Part shown: positions 20,510 to 30,029 of the stretch, piece after piece | How the letters are laid out: every line of letters starts with the position of its first letter | Position numbering within the stretch: position 1 is the first letter of the stretch | Assembly: GCA_021163925.1 (NCBI GenBank) | Contig: JAGGTD010000056.1 | Location: forward strand, 1-38,669 | Direction of reading: 5' to 3' | From: Nitrososphaerota archaeon | GTDB taxonomy: Archaea > Thermoproteota > Nitrososphaeria_A > Caldarchaeales > Wolframiiraptoraceae | Length of the DNA stretch: 38,669 nt | The notes under the pieces: model-generated | The model's database searches: none | The model's input: the letters and a program-made list of their open reading frames with translations, nothing else | What the model was told of the DNA's origin: nothing | Program-made: the position numbers and the translations under genes

Positions 20510-21376
20510 TCGAACAATCCTCTCCAAAACCATTATCGGGATCAAAACAGTGATTGACGAGATTATCGAGAGGAGCCCGACAGGCATGCCGAGAACTCTC
20601 TGAACAGGGATTGTGGAGAGCATTAGGGCCGTTGTGGCGTTTAGCATGCCGTGCATCACAGCCGCCGGGATTATGCTTCCGCCCAAGATCTTCAGTATCG
20701 ATAGAATGTATGTCCAAATAATGCATATCGCCGTGTAAAGCAATATTCCAAGAGGTCTATTCGTCGGGTAATTGTATCCGAAGAGGATTATTAGGGGGGC
20801 GTGCCAGAGAGACCAAACAACCCCGATAATCGTCGAGGTTATTGGGAGGCCGAACCTCTTTCTAAGCTCGTCGAGCATCAGCCCCCTCCACCCAATCTCC
20901 TCGCCTATTGCGAAGAGCGTGTTGAGCGAGATTCCTGAGATAAAGGCCGAGATCAAGCTGAGGGCGAGCAGAGTCGATGGGCTTAGAAGCTGTCTAACTT
21001 CTTTAGGCAACGCTGGATAGATCTTCTCAACAGGATTCATTACCGGGAACCCTATCAGATATCCATACGCGATCCCCACGATGTAGATGAGGTATGGTAT
21101 CGAGGCTCCGAGCAGGAAGAGTTGTGGAAATCTTTTCCCAATCCTAAGCCCATACATCTTTAATCCATCTTTTATCCCAGCCTTTGTGATCAATAATGAT
21201 AGGATTACGCCCAGCATGGGAAAATACATCCGACCCGCTATCAAAGATTGGTAGAATGGGTTCGCCAGCGCCTTCTCAGAGCCTACCAAGTAGATGATGA
21301 AATCCATTAAATATGCTGGAGCATATGCGGCGATGAGGAAGATTGAGATCCTACGATAGTCAACGCCATCGCTCAA
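20492..21376 (-). CDS. CPBP family intramembrane metalloprotease
   Basis: AIGEEIGWRGLMLDELRKRFG, WSLWHAP, HGMLNAT motifs; polytopic. Confidence 0.9.
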   Translation of the reverse strand: MSDGVDYRRISIFLIAAYAPAYLMDFIIYLVGSEKALANPFYQSLIAGRMYFPMLGVILSLLITKAGIKDGLKMYGLRIGKRFPQLFLLGASIPYLIYIVGIAYGYLIGFPVMNPVEKIYPALPKEVRQLLSPSTLLALSLISAFISGISLNTLFAIGEEIGWRGLMLDELRKRFGLPITSTIIGVVWSLWHAPLIILFGYNYPTNRPLGILLYTAICIIWTYILSILKILGGSIIPAAVMHGMLNATTALMLSTIPVQRVLGMPVGLLSIISSITVLIPIMVLERIVRSPRSK

Positions 21377-21411
21377 TTCGCATCAAAAATGATTTTCCGG
21401 GAACTTTATTT

Positions 21412-22284
21412 TTAGGATTCTTTGATGGCCTGCTTGAGGGCGGCCGCCACGCTCTCAGCTCTCAAGATTATATCGACTATCACGTCTCTCGCTGGGATCT
21501 CCGCCTCTATCGCCAACGCCCTCGCCTGAGTCTCCGCCTTGACTAGGAGTGGGATTATCGTCTCCCTAACCGTGTATCCAAGCTCGGTTGCGAGCTTCAC
21601 GGCGTCTGTATAAGCTGCTTGAAGATCCTCCCTAACCTTCTCAAGATCTATCGTCAGATCCTCCCTCGTCAAGATCACTCCATCGACATAGGCTCTCTCG
21701 ATCTCAACACCCTTCAAGACCGCCTTAATGTCGAGTCTTGCTAGGATCGATGCCAGAAGTGGGGAGATGACATCGCCCTTCTTCGCTACCAAGGTGTCCC
21801 TAGCGATCCAGATCTGCCCACCCTCGATCTTCGTCGGGATCTTAAGCTTCCCAAAGTCTCCGAGAATGGGGCCTGGCGGCAGACCCGTATTCATCTCTGG
21901 GATGATGACGTCCATGTCCGCCTTCTCGCCAGCCTTGGCGTGCATGGGAATCCTGTTCTTGTCTAGGATTAGCTTGAGCTTGAATGCATCTATCTTTGAG
22001 AAGATGAATCCGACGGGCTCCTTAATGTCTTCAAGTAATTGCTTAAGCTCAGGCTTTCCAGCCTTCTCGGCGGCCTTACAGAATAGAGTCTTCTTAGCGA
22101 CTCTTAGAATCGCCTTATCCCTTAGAATCCTCCTAACCTCGTGGAGTAGGTTCGCCCTAAGTCCCACGAGCTTGAAGATCGCTATGACTGGATGATCTTG
22201 TATAAGCTTGGCTAGCTCATCGACCTCCTCAAGCTTCCACCTCGCAACCCTTCTAGCAGGCTTCGCGATCGTCTGGGCGGTCAA
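21412..22284 (-). CDS. rpl10: Ribosomal protein L10/P0 lacking the acidic C-terminal tail
   Basis: L10 globular core plus helical spine (LLVKAETQARALAIEAEIPARDVIVDIILRAESVAAALKQAIKES*); ends without an acidic GLxxLFG tail. Confidence 0.93.
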   Translation of the reverse strand: MTAQTIAKPARRVARWKLEEVDELAKLIQDHPVIAIFKLVGLRANLLHEVRRILRDKAILRVAKKTLFCKAAEKAGKPELKQLLEDIKEPVGFIFSKIDAFKLKLILDKNRIPMHAKAGEKADMDVIIPEMNTGLPPGPILGDFGKLKIPTKIEGGQIWIARDTLVAKKGDVISPLLASILARLDIKAVLKGVEIERAYVDGVILTREDLTIDLEKVREDLQAAYTDAVKLATELGYTVRETIIPLLVKAETQARALAIEAEIPARDVIVDIILRAESVAAALKQAIKES

Positions 22285-22330
22285 ACCTACTCAGCTTAGA
22301 GGAACTCTCCTAGAATTTAACCCCTTTGAT

Positions 22331-22996
22331 CTACTCCTTGAACTGGACCTCTATGGGCTTGCCCATGCTCTTCTTGACATAGATAGATTTAACGTTCTTA
22401 AACCTCCTCTCAAGCCTATCCACAACCTTCGAGATCACAGCGGCCGCATTCTCCGCGAGCTCCCTAGAGTCCATGTCCTCGGTCCCTATGATGCACATGG
22501 CTTGAGGATTCTTCCTGACATTGATCGTTACGCTCCGCTTAATGTTCTTCACGAGCTCGGCTAGATTCGTTCCAGGGGTGATTGGCTGAGGCCTCTTCCC
22601 CCTACCTCCTAAGGCGGCTCCAAGAGCTCTGGCAGCAAGCCCCATCAACTGAGGCTCAACTAGGAAGTAATCGTATTCGGAGGCGAGCTTCTTCGCAAGC
22701 CTCTTATTGCCTATTAAGGCCTCGACCTCCTCTCGGCCGATGACTCTATCGACTCCCTCGATCTTCTTGGCCTCCGATGCTAGGGCTGGCCCGGCTATGA
22801 CGCAGACCTTCCTAGCCTTCTCTCCAAGGCCATGGGGTAGTTGGATTACCTCGACGAACCTGTTCTCGGGCTTTCTGAGATCTAGGTCCTTGATGTTTAT
22901 GACGAGTTCGATGGACTGCTTAAAGTTCCTCTTCTTACCCTCCTTCTTCGCCCTCTCAATCGCCTCGACGAGGTTCTCGGTCAAAGATCTAAGCAT
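22331..22996 (-). CDS. rpl1: Ribosomal protein L1
   Basis: AIERAKKEGKKRNFKQSIELVINIKDLDLRKPENRF; GKRPQPITPGTNL. Confidence 0.95.
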   Translation of the reverse strand: MLRSLTENLVEAIERAKKEGKKRNFKQSIELVINIKDLDLRKPENRFVEVIQLPHGLGEKARKVCVIAGPALASEAKKIEGVDRVIGREEVEALIGNKRLAKKLASEYDYFLVEPQLMGLAARALGAALGGRGKRPQPITPGTNLAELVKNIKRSVTINVRKNPQAMCIIGTEDMDSRELAENAAAVISKVVDRLERRFKNVKSIYVKKSMGKPIEVQFKE

Positions 22997-23047
22997 CCTA
23001 TCGCCCGCCTCCGGAGTCCACGCCGGAAATTTAAATATTCCGTAAGC

Positions 23048-23548
23048 CTATCCCTCAGCCTCCTTAAGCATCTCATCATAAGCTCCAGAATCAACCTCTC
23101 TAATGACCTCCTTCGGGCTCTTCCCCTCAACCGTTACACCCATGCTTAGACAGGTTCCGAGAACCTGCTTGACCGCGGCCTTAAGCGTCTTAGCCCTCAT
23201 GTCAGGCCACTTCATCCTAGCGATCTTAACGACTTGCTCGAAGCTCAAGTTTCCGACGGGGTTTCTGCCGGGCTCGCTCGAACCCTTCTCGATCCCGCTC
23301 TCCTTCACTATGAGGGCGGCGGTGGTCGGGGTTCCAACCTTGATCTTAAACTCCTTCGTCTCCGTGTCAACCGTGACCTCGACCGGAACTCTCATACCCT
23401 TAAACTCCCTCGTCTGCCTATTGATCTCCTCGACTATCTGGAGGACGTTGACTCCAAGCGGCCCTAGGGCTGGGCCTATCGGAGGCCCCGCGGTTGCCTC
23501 ACCTCCTTGAACCAAGAACCTCATGGTCTTCTCAGGCATATCATCCAA
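23048..23548 (-). CDS. rpl11: Ribosomal protein L11
   Basis: [44 protein letters not shown]. Confidence 0.96.
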   Translation of the reverse strand: MDDMPEKTMRFLVQGGEATAGPPIGPALGPLGVNVLQIVEEINRQTREFKGMRVPVEVTVDTETKEFKIKVGTPTTAALIVKESGIEKGSSEPGRNPVGNLSFEQVVKIARMKWPDMRAKTLKAAVKQVLGTCLSMGVTVEGKSPKEVIREVDSGAYDEMLKEAEG

Positions 23549-24005
23549 CCTCCTTGGACTTTGTTACCCTAACCTGATCCGCTGGGACCGAGATCGGTAG
23601 GGGGAACGCCGCGTCCGAGGGCTCTATCGTCACCTCATTCTTAGGCTTATCGACCCTCACAACCTTCCCACTGATTCCTTGGAGGGGGCCTGAGATTATC
23701 TCGACTATATCTCCGAGTGAGATGGTCTCGATGACCGGCTTCTCGATTAGGTGGGGCATTAATTCATCCTTCTTCACGACCATTATCGGCCTACCCTTAA
23801 CATGCCTAATCCCTTGAGTTATCATGGACACCTTCTCCTTACTCTCAGCCTCGATGAAGATATAGCCCCTGATATCTGGGAGGACTAGGATCGCATAGAT
23901 CCCCTTAAAATCCGGGGTTATCCTACTATCAACTATCCTCGCAACATTCCTCTCCTGTCCAACCGTCACCTTCACGGCGAAGAACCTGGGATGTGGTGCG
24001 CTCAT
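23541..24005 (-). CDS. spt5: Transcription elongation factor Spt5/NusG
   Basis: [25 protein letters not shown] domain; [25 protein letters not shown]. Confidence 0.94.
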   Translation of the reverse strand: MSAPHPRFFAVKVTVGQERNVARIVDSRITPDFKGIYAILVLPDIRGYIFIEAESKEKVSMITQGIRHVKGRPIMVVKKDELMPHLIEKPVIETISLGDIVEIISGPLQGISGKVVRVDKPKNEVTIEPSDAAFPLPISVPADQVRVTKSKEVG

Positions 24006-24011
24006 ATCGCT

Positions 24012-24209
24012 CTAAGCCCCCTGAATAGCTATGGCCACAAATCTTATGATGAATGTTATGGCGCCTATCGCGGCAACCCCTATCAAGGTGATTCTGAGCG
24101 CTAGGAGAAACTCCCTCCTATTAGGTTTTCGCGCGAGCTTGAACGTGACCCAAGCAGACTTAAAGAACTCCTTTAACCCCATCCCACTAAAAGCCGAGAT
24201 AATCACCAT
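24012..24209 (-). CDS. secE: Preprotein translocase subunit SecE (Sec61 gamma)
   Basis: 65 aa, ARKPNRREFLLALRITLIGVAAIGAITFIIRF; located next to nusG. Confidence 0.9.
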   Translation of the reverse strand: MVIISAFSGMGLKEFFKSAWVTFKLARKPNRREFLLALRITLIGVAAIGAITFIIRFVAIAIQGA

Positions 24210-24279
24210 TTATACATTTAACGAGCTGACCAGTAATACGAACACTTTTAGTGAAAAGCAGTTATGGTTTTAGGTCGGG

Positions 24280-26046
24280 ATGAGCGGCGGGCCTGAGGAT
24301 AAATCGTCGATGGAGATAATCCTAGACTCCATCTCCTCCCCCATCAGGCTCAAAATCTTAAGAAATCTCTCGAGAAAGGAGATGGGTTACTCGGAGCTTA
24401 TGGAGGAGCTGGGACTTGAAAGGGATAGGGATGCCGGAAAATTTTCCTATCACCTAAAGAAGCTACTAAACGCCGAGCTAATCGAAGTAGATCAGAGGAG
24501 CAGGAAATACAGCCTCTCAAGGAGGGGCGAGATAATCCTAGAACATCTTAGAAAGTTGGAGAGAGATCTCGGCGAGAGGAGGATGATGATAGTTAGGCGG
24601 AGTGATCAGCTGATAGAGCCATTCGACAAATCGAAGATAACCAAAGCACTAGTCAGGGAGGCGAAGCTGACCCCCAGGCTCGCCGAGGAGGTAGCATCCA
24701 TAGCTGAGCGAAAACTCCTCGACCTGAAGATAGATTATCTCACGGCGCCTCTGATCAGGGAGCTTGTGAACTCAATCCTCCTCGATAAAGGATTGGAGAG
24801 ATATAGGCATATGCTAACCAGGGTTGGGATGCCGGTCTACGATGTCTCAAGGATCTTGAAGAGATTTATGGAGTTGAAGGACTATAGGTTCTTCCTAGAG
24901 AGGTCGTCTGGATCGATAATAAGGGAATACACGATCTTGAACATGCTTCCACGCGATGTCGCCGAAGAGCATCTATCTGGGAGGATAGACATCTATCCCA
25001 TATCGTCTTGGCTTATAGGGCTCTTCGCTAGGAGATATGGGTTTGAGGGCGGTGAGATGGTCGATCTACTCGCCGAGATACTCTGTAGCTCGCTATCCAT
25101 TAGGAGGGAGGTCATGATAGAGTTCCATGCGGGGGTCAAGCCGGAGATGCTCGTAAAGATCTTGTCAACCGCTGCCACGAACCTCCCAATGGGCAGGATC
25201 TTATCTTTAAAGTTGGGGAACCATGCCATTGACAAGCTAATCCAAGGAATTCAAACATCTTTGAGGAAAAAGCTTGGATTTATCATAGATCTAAGCGAGT
25301 TCTCATCCAAGAGATTTAGAGATCTTGAGGAGAAGATTCATAGGCTTGGGACGCCGCACATCTACACCTTTAATGGAAGCATCCTCCTAAGCGGGTATGG
25401 GGTTTGGGATAGATCTCCATCGATCCACTCGATAGGGACCGTGAACCTGCTTGGAGCAGCCCTAGAATCTAGGAGAAATTTGGATGAGATGCTTGAGAGG
25501 ATCGGTGAGCGCGTGACAAATCTAGCGTCTGCCCTACTCGATGGATTAAAGCTCATGGAGGAGATTTATGGGAAGAATAGGGTGCGTTCGATCATATCGT
25601 TCGCGGGGCTCATGGAGGCTTCGAAATATATCGCAGGATCTACACCTACCATCTCAGAGGAGGTCGTCTCAACCGCCAAGACGATCTTGAAGAGCTTGGC
25701 TGAATGCGTGCATAAGGTTGGCGATGGGAAGATCGGCGTCGCCGGAAGGTGTCCGAGATCGGCCGCCAAGAGATTTCTACGAATAGATTCATACAGGTTT
25801 GGAGAAGACCTATTGGCGAAGCTCGCCGGATCAGAGATGTATAGTTATCTTCCGATATCTGCGAGGGAGAGGTTTAAGAATATTGGAGATAGGTTTGAGG
25901 CGGATCTGGAGTTGGCACCGCTGATGAGATCCGGATATATTGTCTCGTTGAGCTTTAGGAGGGGTTTGAGGATCTATAGGGAGATCTTCAGCCACCTTGA
26001 GAGGCTTGAGAAGGTGAACCCAAACACAGGCTTAATCTTGATCTAA
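24280..26046 (+). CDS. ArsR-like HTH + ATP-cone + degenerate NrdD (anaerobic ribonucleotide reductase)-like fusion
   Basis: N-terminal SPIRLKILRNLSRKEMGYSELMEELGL wHTH; MMIVRRSDQLIEPFDKSKITKALVREAKL ATP-cone; NrdD-like SIGTVNLLGAALESRRNLDEMLERIGERV and SFAGLMEASKYI. No RVxGY-type glycyl-radical motif at the C-terminus. Confidence 0.75.
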   Translation: MSGGPEDKSSMEIILDSISSPIRLKILRNLSRKEMGYSELMEELGLERDRDAGKFSYHLKKLLNAELIEVDQRSRKYSLSRRGEIILEHLRKLERDLGERRMMIVRRSDQLIEPFDKSKITKALVREAKLTPRLAEEVASIAERKLLDLKIDYLTAPLIRELVNSILLDKGLERYRHMLTRVGMPVYDVSRILKRFMELKDYRFFLERSSGSIIREYTILNMLPRDVAEEHLSGRIDIYPISSWLIGLFARRYGFEGGEMVDLLAEILCSSLSIRREVMIEFHAGVKPEMLVKILSTAATNLPMGRILSLKLGNHAIDKLIQGIQTSLRKKLGFIIDLSEFSSKRFRDLEEKIHRLGTPHIYTFNGSILLSGYGVWDRSPSIHSIGTVNLLGAALESRRNLDEMLERIGERVTNLASALLDGLKLMEEIYGKNRVRSIISFAGLMEASKYIAGSTPTISEEVVSTAKTILKSLAECVHKVGDGKIGVAGRCPRSAAKRFLRIDSYRFGEDLLAKLAGSEMYSYLPISARERFKNIGDRFEADLELAPLMRSGYIVSLSFRRGLRIYREIFSHLERLEKVNPNTGLILI

Positions 26047-26426
26047 GATCTCCTAGACTTCAATAATAGTATGGCCTTCGCCAAATCACCTTTAACCTCC
26101 TTCAAAACCTCTCTCGCTAGATCTTCATTCACGCCGGCTTGGGCGGCGACTAGGGCCACGTCTTCATCTGGAGGCACGTATTCCTCTTCAATCATCTCCT
26201 CGGCTGCCTTCTCCTCAACCTCTCCCCCAATTAGCTGGAAGACCCTCTCACCCTCAAGGTTAACTTGGATGACGCTGGCCCCCTTTATGACGAGCTGTTT
26301 ATCGGGGAATCTTATCAAGATCTCCTCGGCTGTCCCAAGCTCTTTCAGGTCTAGGCCGAGTCCGCTGAGCATCCTCGCCTGCATCCTCCTAAGCCTTCTC
26401 GGAGAGATCTTCTTCAATCCACACAC
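26043..26426 (-). CDS. nac: Nascent polypeptide-associated complex alpha protein
   Basis: NAC core (RFPDKQLVIKGASVIQVNLEGERVFQLIG) and C-terminal UBA (EDVALVAAQAGVNEDLAREVLKEVKGDLAKAILLL). Confidence 0.93.
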   Translation of the reverse strand: MCGLKKISPRRLRRMQARMLSGLGLDLKELGTAEEILIRFPDKQLVIKGASVIQVNLEGERVFQLIGGEVEEKAAEEMIEEEYVPPDEDVALVAAQAGVNEDLAREVLKEVKGDLAKAILLLKSRRS

Positions 26427-26464
26427 CCACCCATAACAGCCTCTCCAGATAGATATAGGTTTGT

Positions 26465-26962
26465 CTAAGGCTTCTTGCGAACCTTTCTAAGCTTCACGAC
26501 GACCCCTGAGGCCAGGGTCTTCATCAAAGATCCTGAGACGACAGCCTTCCCAACCCCGATAAGCTCGCCCCTCAAATCCTCGACCAAGACCTCCTCGCCG
26601 GGAACGATCTTCTCGTCAACATCCAATATGTCTCTCGCCGTCGGGTTCATCCCCTTCAAGATCTTATCCAATGCCTTTGGCCTAATCACAACCCTAAATC
26701 TAGGTCTTGGGAGGATCTTTGAGAGCTTCTCCGCGCCCCTAAGCGTTAAGGCGAGGAGGTTGTCTGGATATCTAACCGTGGCCAAGACCTCATCCCCCTC
26801 ATAGACATATTTCGGCCTCCCAGTCTTCTTTGAGATCTTGACCACGCATCCATCATCGAATAACTTCTCGCCAACCCCTCCCCCAAACTGGTAATCCGCT
26901 ATCGTTCTGACGATCTTCAAGAGATCTCTATCCGAGGATCTTGAAGCTCCCGCCAACCGCAT
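26465..26962 (-). CDS. PUA-domain protein
   Basis: C-terminal RPKALDKILKGMNPTARDILDVDEKIVPGEEVLVEDLRGELIGVGKAVVSG. Confidence 0.8.
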   Translation of the reverse strand: MRLAGASRSSDRDLLKIVRTIADYQFGGGVGEKLFDDGCVVKISKKTGRPKYVYEGDEVLATVRYPDNLLALTLRGAEKLSKILPRPRFRVVIRPKALDKILKGMNPTARDILDVDEKIVPGEEVLVEDLRGELIGVGKAVVSGSLMKTLASGVVVKLRKVRKKP

Positions 26963-28181
26963 ACCTCCTAAGCTTCTCGGCTAGGTAGATCGGGGTCTCG
27001 GCCTTAAGCTTGATGGACTTGTCGTCGAAGTCGACGTTAAAGATCTTAGACTTATCATAGACCTCCTCAAGAATCTTGATTCCATTACCATCGTATGGTA
27101 GGGATGCCTCGACTTTTATGAATCCGCTGAGCATCTCGGAGACCATCCTCTTAAGATTGCTTAGCCCATACCCAAATTTCGCGGAGATCAACGTGTATGG
27201 GAGTTCTAAGTCGAGTTCCTCAATCTTCCTTGAAGCCTCATCAGGATCAAGTAAGTCGAGCTTATTCAAAACTATAAGTGTGGGGACGTTATGTGCTCCA
27301 ATCTTACTCAAGATCTCAAGGGATGTCTCTATCTTCTCCCTAAGCTCATCTATCGGATCTGAGAGGTCTGCGACGAGGAGGATCATGTCCGAGAGAACAA
27401 TCTCTCGAAGGGTCGCGTAGAATGCCTCGACCAAGAGGGTTGGGAGATTCCTGATGAATCCGACCGTGTCTGAGATGAAGACGGGCTTACCATCTACTCT
27501 CGTGATCCTCGTCGTCGGGGTAAGGGTTGTGAAGAGCTGCTCACTTATCTTAACATCCTCAGATGTCAAGGCCTTGAAGAGGGTGGATTTACCGGCGTTT
27601 GTGTATCCGGCTAGAGAGATCAGCGGAAGCCCATACTTCCTCCTCTTCATCCTCAACAGATCCATATGTCTCTTAATCGCTTCAAGCTTCCTATTGATCG
27701 AGACTATCCTCCTATTGATCTCATCATAGTAGACATCCGCCTCATATGCTCCAAGGCCATGGAATCCGGGCTGCTCACCCCTCTTCGCCAACCTAACCTT
27801 CTCCTTGGCCCTAGGGAGCTCATACTTGAGTTCGGCCAGCTTTATCTGGAGCTTTGCCTCGATATTGCTCGCGTGCATGCTGAAGATCTCCAAGATCAAT
27901 TGGGTTCTGGTGATTATCGGAACCTTTAGGGCCTTGGCGAGATTATACTCTTGAACGGGTTTGAGATCGTTCTCGAACACGACCTTCTCTATCTTAAGCC
28001 TCTTAACGATCTCTCGGAGCTCCTCGACCTTTCCCGGCCCAATATTGTATCTTGGATGTGGAGGCCTTTCCTGCTTGAGCTGATAGACCACCTCGTAGCC
28101 GGCGGTTTTACAGAGCTCTCTAAGCTCCGCTAGATTGTCTCGCTCCCCCCTCAGCACTCTATGAACTATCGCGACTCTCAA
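26928..28181 (-). CDS. hflX: GTPase HflX
   Basis: GPGKVEELREIV, HASNIEAKLQIKLAELKYELPR, GYTNAGKSTLFKALT, DTVGFIRNLPTLLVEAF. Confidence 0.95.
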   Translation of the reverse strand: MRVAIVHRVLRGERDNLAELRELCKTAGYEVVYQLKQERPPHPRYNIGPGKVEELREIVKRLKIEKVVFENDLKPVQEYNLAKALKVPIITRTQLILEIFSMHASNIEAKLQIKLAELKYELPRAKEKVRLAKRGEQPGFHGLGAYEADVYYDEINRRIVSINRKLEAIKRHMDLLRMKRRKYGLPLISLAGYTNAGKSTLFKALTSEDVKISEQLFTTLTPTTRITRVDGKPVFISDTVGFIRNLPTLLVEAFYATLREIVLSDMILLVADLSDPIDELREKIETSLEILSKIGAHNVPTLIVLNKLDLLDPDEASRKIEELDLELPYTLISAKFGYGLSNLKRMVSEMLSGFIKVEASLPYDGNGIKILEEVYDKSKIFNVDFDDKSIKLKAETPIYLAEKLRRYAVGGSFKILG

Positions 28182-28217
28182 GCCTCGACACCAAGTTGAC
28201 TGAACCTGCTTAAAACC

Positions 28218-28565
28218 TTACCTAGATTTCTCCCTCCTCTCCCTCAGCAACTCCCCCAAGCTCACTCCCCTAAACTCGCGTTTACTCGAAGGCTTTACAA
28301 GCTCGATGGATTCCTCCTCTACTGGAGCGAGTAGCTGTATCTTCAAGAACTTCTCAAGCTTTCTAGCGAGCTGGATCGAGGGTCTAAACTGCCCCGCCTC
28401 TATCTTCTTTATCACCGTGAGCTTCTCGTTGAGCTGGGCCGCTAAATCCTGCTGGGTTAGGCCGAGTTTGATCCTAGCCCTCCTAACGAGTTCTCCAAAA
28501 TCCTCGACGAGCTCTAGATCCTCTCCAGGAAGCTCCAATCTCCTCCTACCCTTAGTTCGCGGCAT
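28218..28565 (-). CDS. MBF1-like HTH protein without an N-terminal zinc ribbon
   Basis: VRRARIKLGLTQQDLAAQLNEKLTVIKKIEAGQFRPSIQLARKLEKFLKIQLL; no cysteines. Confidence 0.8.
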   Translation of the reverse strand: MPRTKGRRRLELPGEDLELVEDFGELVRRARIKLGLTQQDLAAQLNEKLTVIKKIEAGQFRPSIQLARKLEKFLKIQLLAPVEEESIELVKPSSKREFRGVSLGELLRERREKSR

Positions 28566-28640
28566 TCACCAATCCTTAAGCCAGCCAGCATATTAGTCTT
28601 CAATCTCTAGATAGTTCGCGGAGCTGTTCTAAAAGCTAGT

Positions 28641-30029
28641 ATGATAAGGAGGGTTAAACCAGTTATCGGCGAGATGAAGGGTGGAAAGCTCATCCCAGCA
28701 ACCTTAATCGCGATCCTAGCCATGATGGCGGCCGCGAGCTGGCTTCCTCAGGTAACGGCTGATAAGTGTGTGATTCCAGGATCTGAGGCCGACATCTATA
28801 ATCCTGGCCAAAAGGTCGTCGTGGCCTGGAATGGGACGGTTGAGAAGCTCATCCTATCGACAGACCTATACTCATCAAAGGAGACCAAGGTTCTCGAGAT
28901 AATCCCGTTGCCGTCTAAGCCCTCCGTAGAGAAGGGGAGCTACAAGATATTCACGGAGATCCAGAGGATAATCTATGGACACGCCCCATTAGCCGCGGTT
29001 AAGAAAGGTGAGGGGCAGGGGCCCGAGATAATCTTCCATGAGAGGATTGGAGCGCATGACATCACGATTGTCAAGGCTCACGGGGCTGAGGAGCTCATAA
29101 AATTCCTGAAGGACTATGCGTCAAGGGAGGGGCTTGAAAGCCTGAAGATAACCGAGAGGGTTAGGGAGATCATTGAAGACTATCTTCGAAGAGGATTCAA
29201 CTACTGGGTCTTAGACCTAGTCGAGGTAGGAGGAAAGGTTAGGAGCATAGACCCGATAATCTACACCTTCAGATCCGATGAGCTATACTATCCGCTTAAG
29301 GTTTCGAGGGCGGCTAAGGGTGAGACCAAGATAATAGTCTATGCAATAACTAAGCATGGGATCAGCGGGGGGAGCTTACCAACGGGTTTTAAGATCGCGG
29401 AGTATAGGGGAACCGGCGCGCGCCTAAGCTTTCCATTAACCGGTAAGGAGCTCGAGAGAATAGATCCTGGAATAGCTGAGATGTTCGATGGCTGGGCTTG
29501 GTTCACAGCGACCACCTATAGTGGAGACCTTGAAGACTTGGATGAGGATATTGAGGTGAAGGGTAGGGGATGTAGGTTCATCGAGGTCTCGACCAGTAAG
29601 CCGAGCTATCAGCTGGGTGAGCCGGTGAAGATAACGATCCACTTCGTCCACCTAGCACCTAGATGCTATGAGATCCAAGTAGTCCATCATCATGAGATTA
29701 GATTGGAGGTCTTCAGAGACGGCGAGCTCGTGAAAGCCTGGAGTTGGAAGACGAATAAGGATCTAATTAAGACCGTCTACTGGACTCCAGATAAGCCCGG
29801 AACCTATAGGATTAGGGCGAGTTCATGGTTTAATGGGGAGAGGCTTGAGACCGAGGCCGAGTGCGTGATAGGCGTGGAGATGGGCGGCTTTACTCATATA
29901 ATCGAACACCTATTCGAGTGGATCATCTACGGCATAGTCGCGGGCGTAGCGCTGGTGATCTTAGGGGTCGGAATCGGATACCTTCTCGGGAGGCGCGGCG
30001 CCGCTAAAGAATCTTCTCAAGAGCCTTGA
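28641..30029 (+). CDS. Secreted/membrane-anchored protein, DUF2330-like
   Basis: Signal/TM near the N-terminus, IGAHDITIVKAHGAEELIKFL, Ig-like stretch, C-terminal TM + GRRGAAK. Confidence 0.6.
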   Translation: MIRRVKPVIGEMKGGKLIPATLIAILAMMAAASWLPQVTADKCVIPGSEADIYNPGQKVVVAWNGTVEKLILSTDLYSSKETKVLEIIPLPSKPSVEKGSYKIFTEIQRIIYGHAPLAAVKKGEGQGPEIIFHERIGAHDITIVKAHGAEELIKFLKDYASREGLESLKITERVREIIEDYLRRGFNYWVLDLVEVGGKVRSIDPIIYTFRSDELYYPLKVSRAAKGETKIIVYAITKHGISGGSLPTGFKIAEYRGTGARLSFPLTGKELERIDPGIAEMFDGWAWFTATTYSGDLEDLDEDIEVKGRGCRFIEVSTSKPSYQLGEPVKITIHFVHLAPRCYEIQVVHHHEIRLEVFRDGELVKAWSWKTNKDLIKTVYWTPDKPGTYRIRASSWFNGERLETEAECVIGVEMGGFTHIIEHLFEWIIYGIVAGVALVILGVGIGYLLGRRGAAKESSQEP

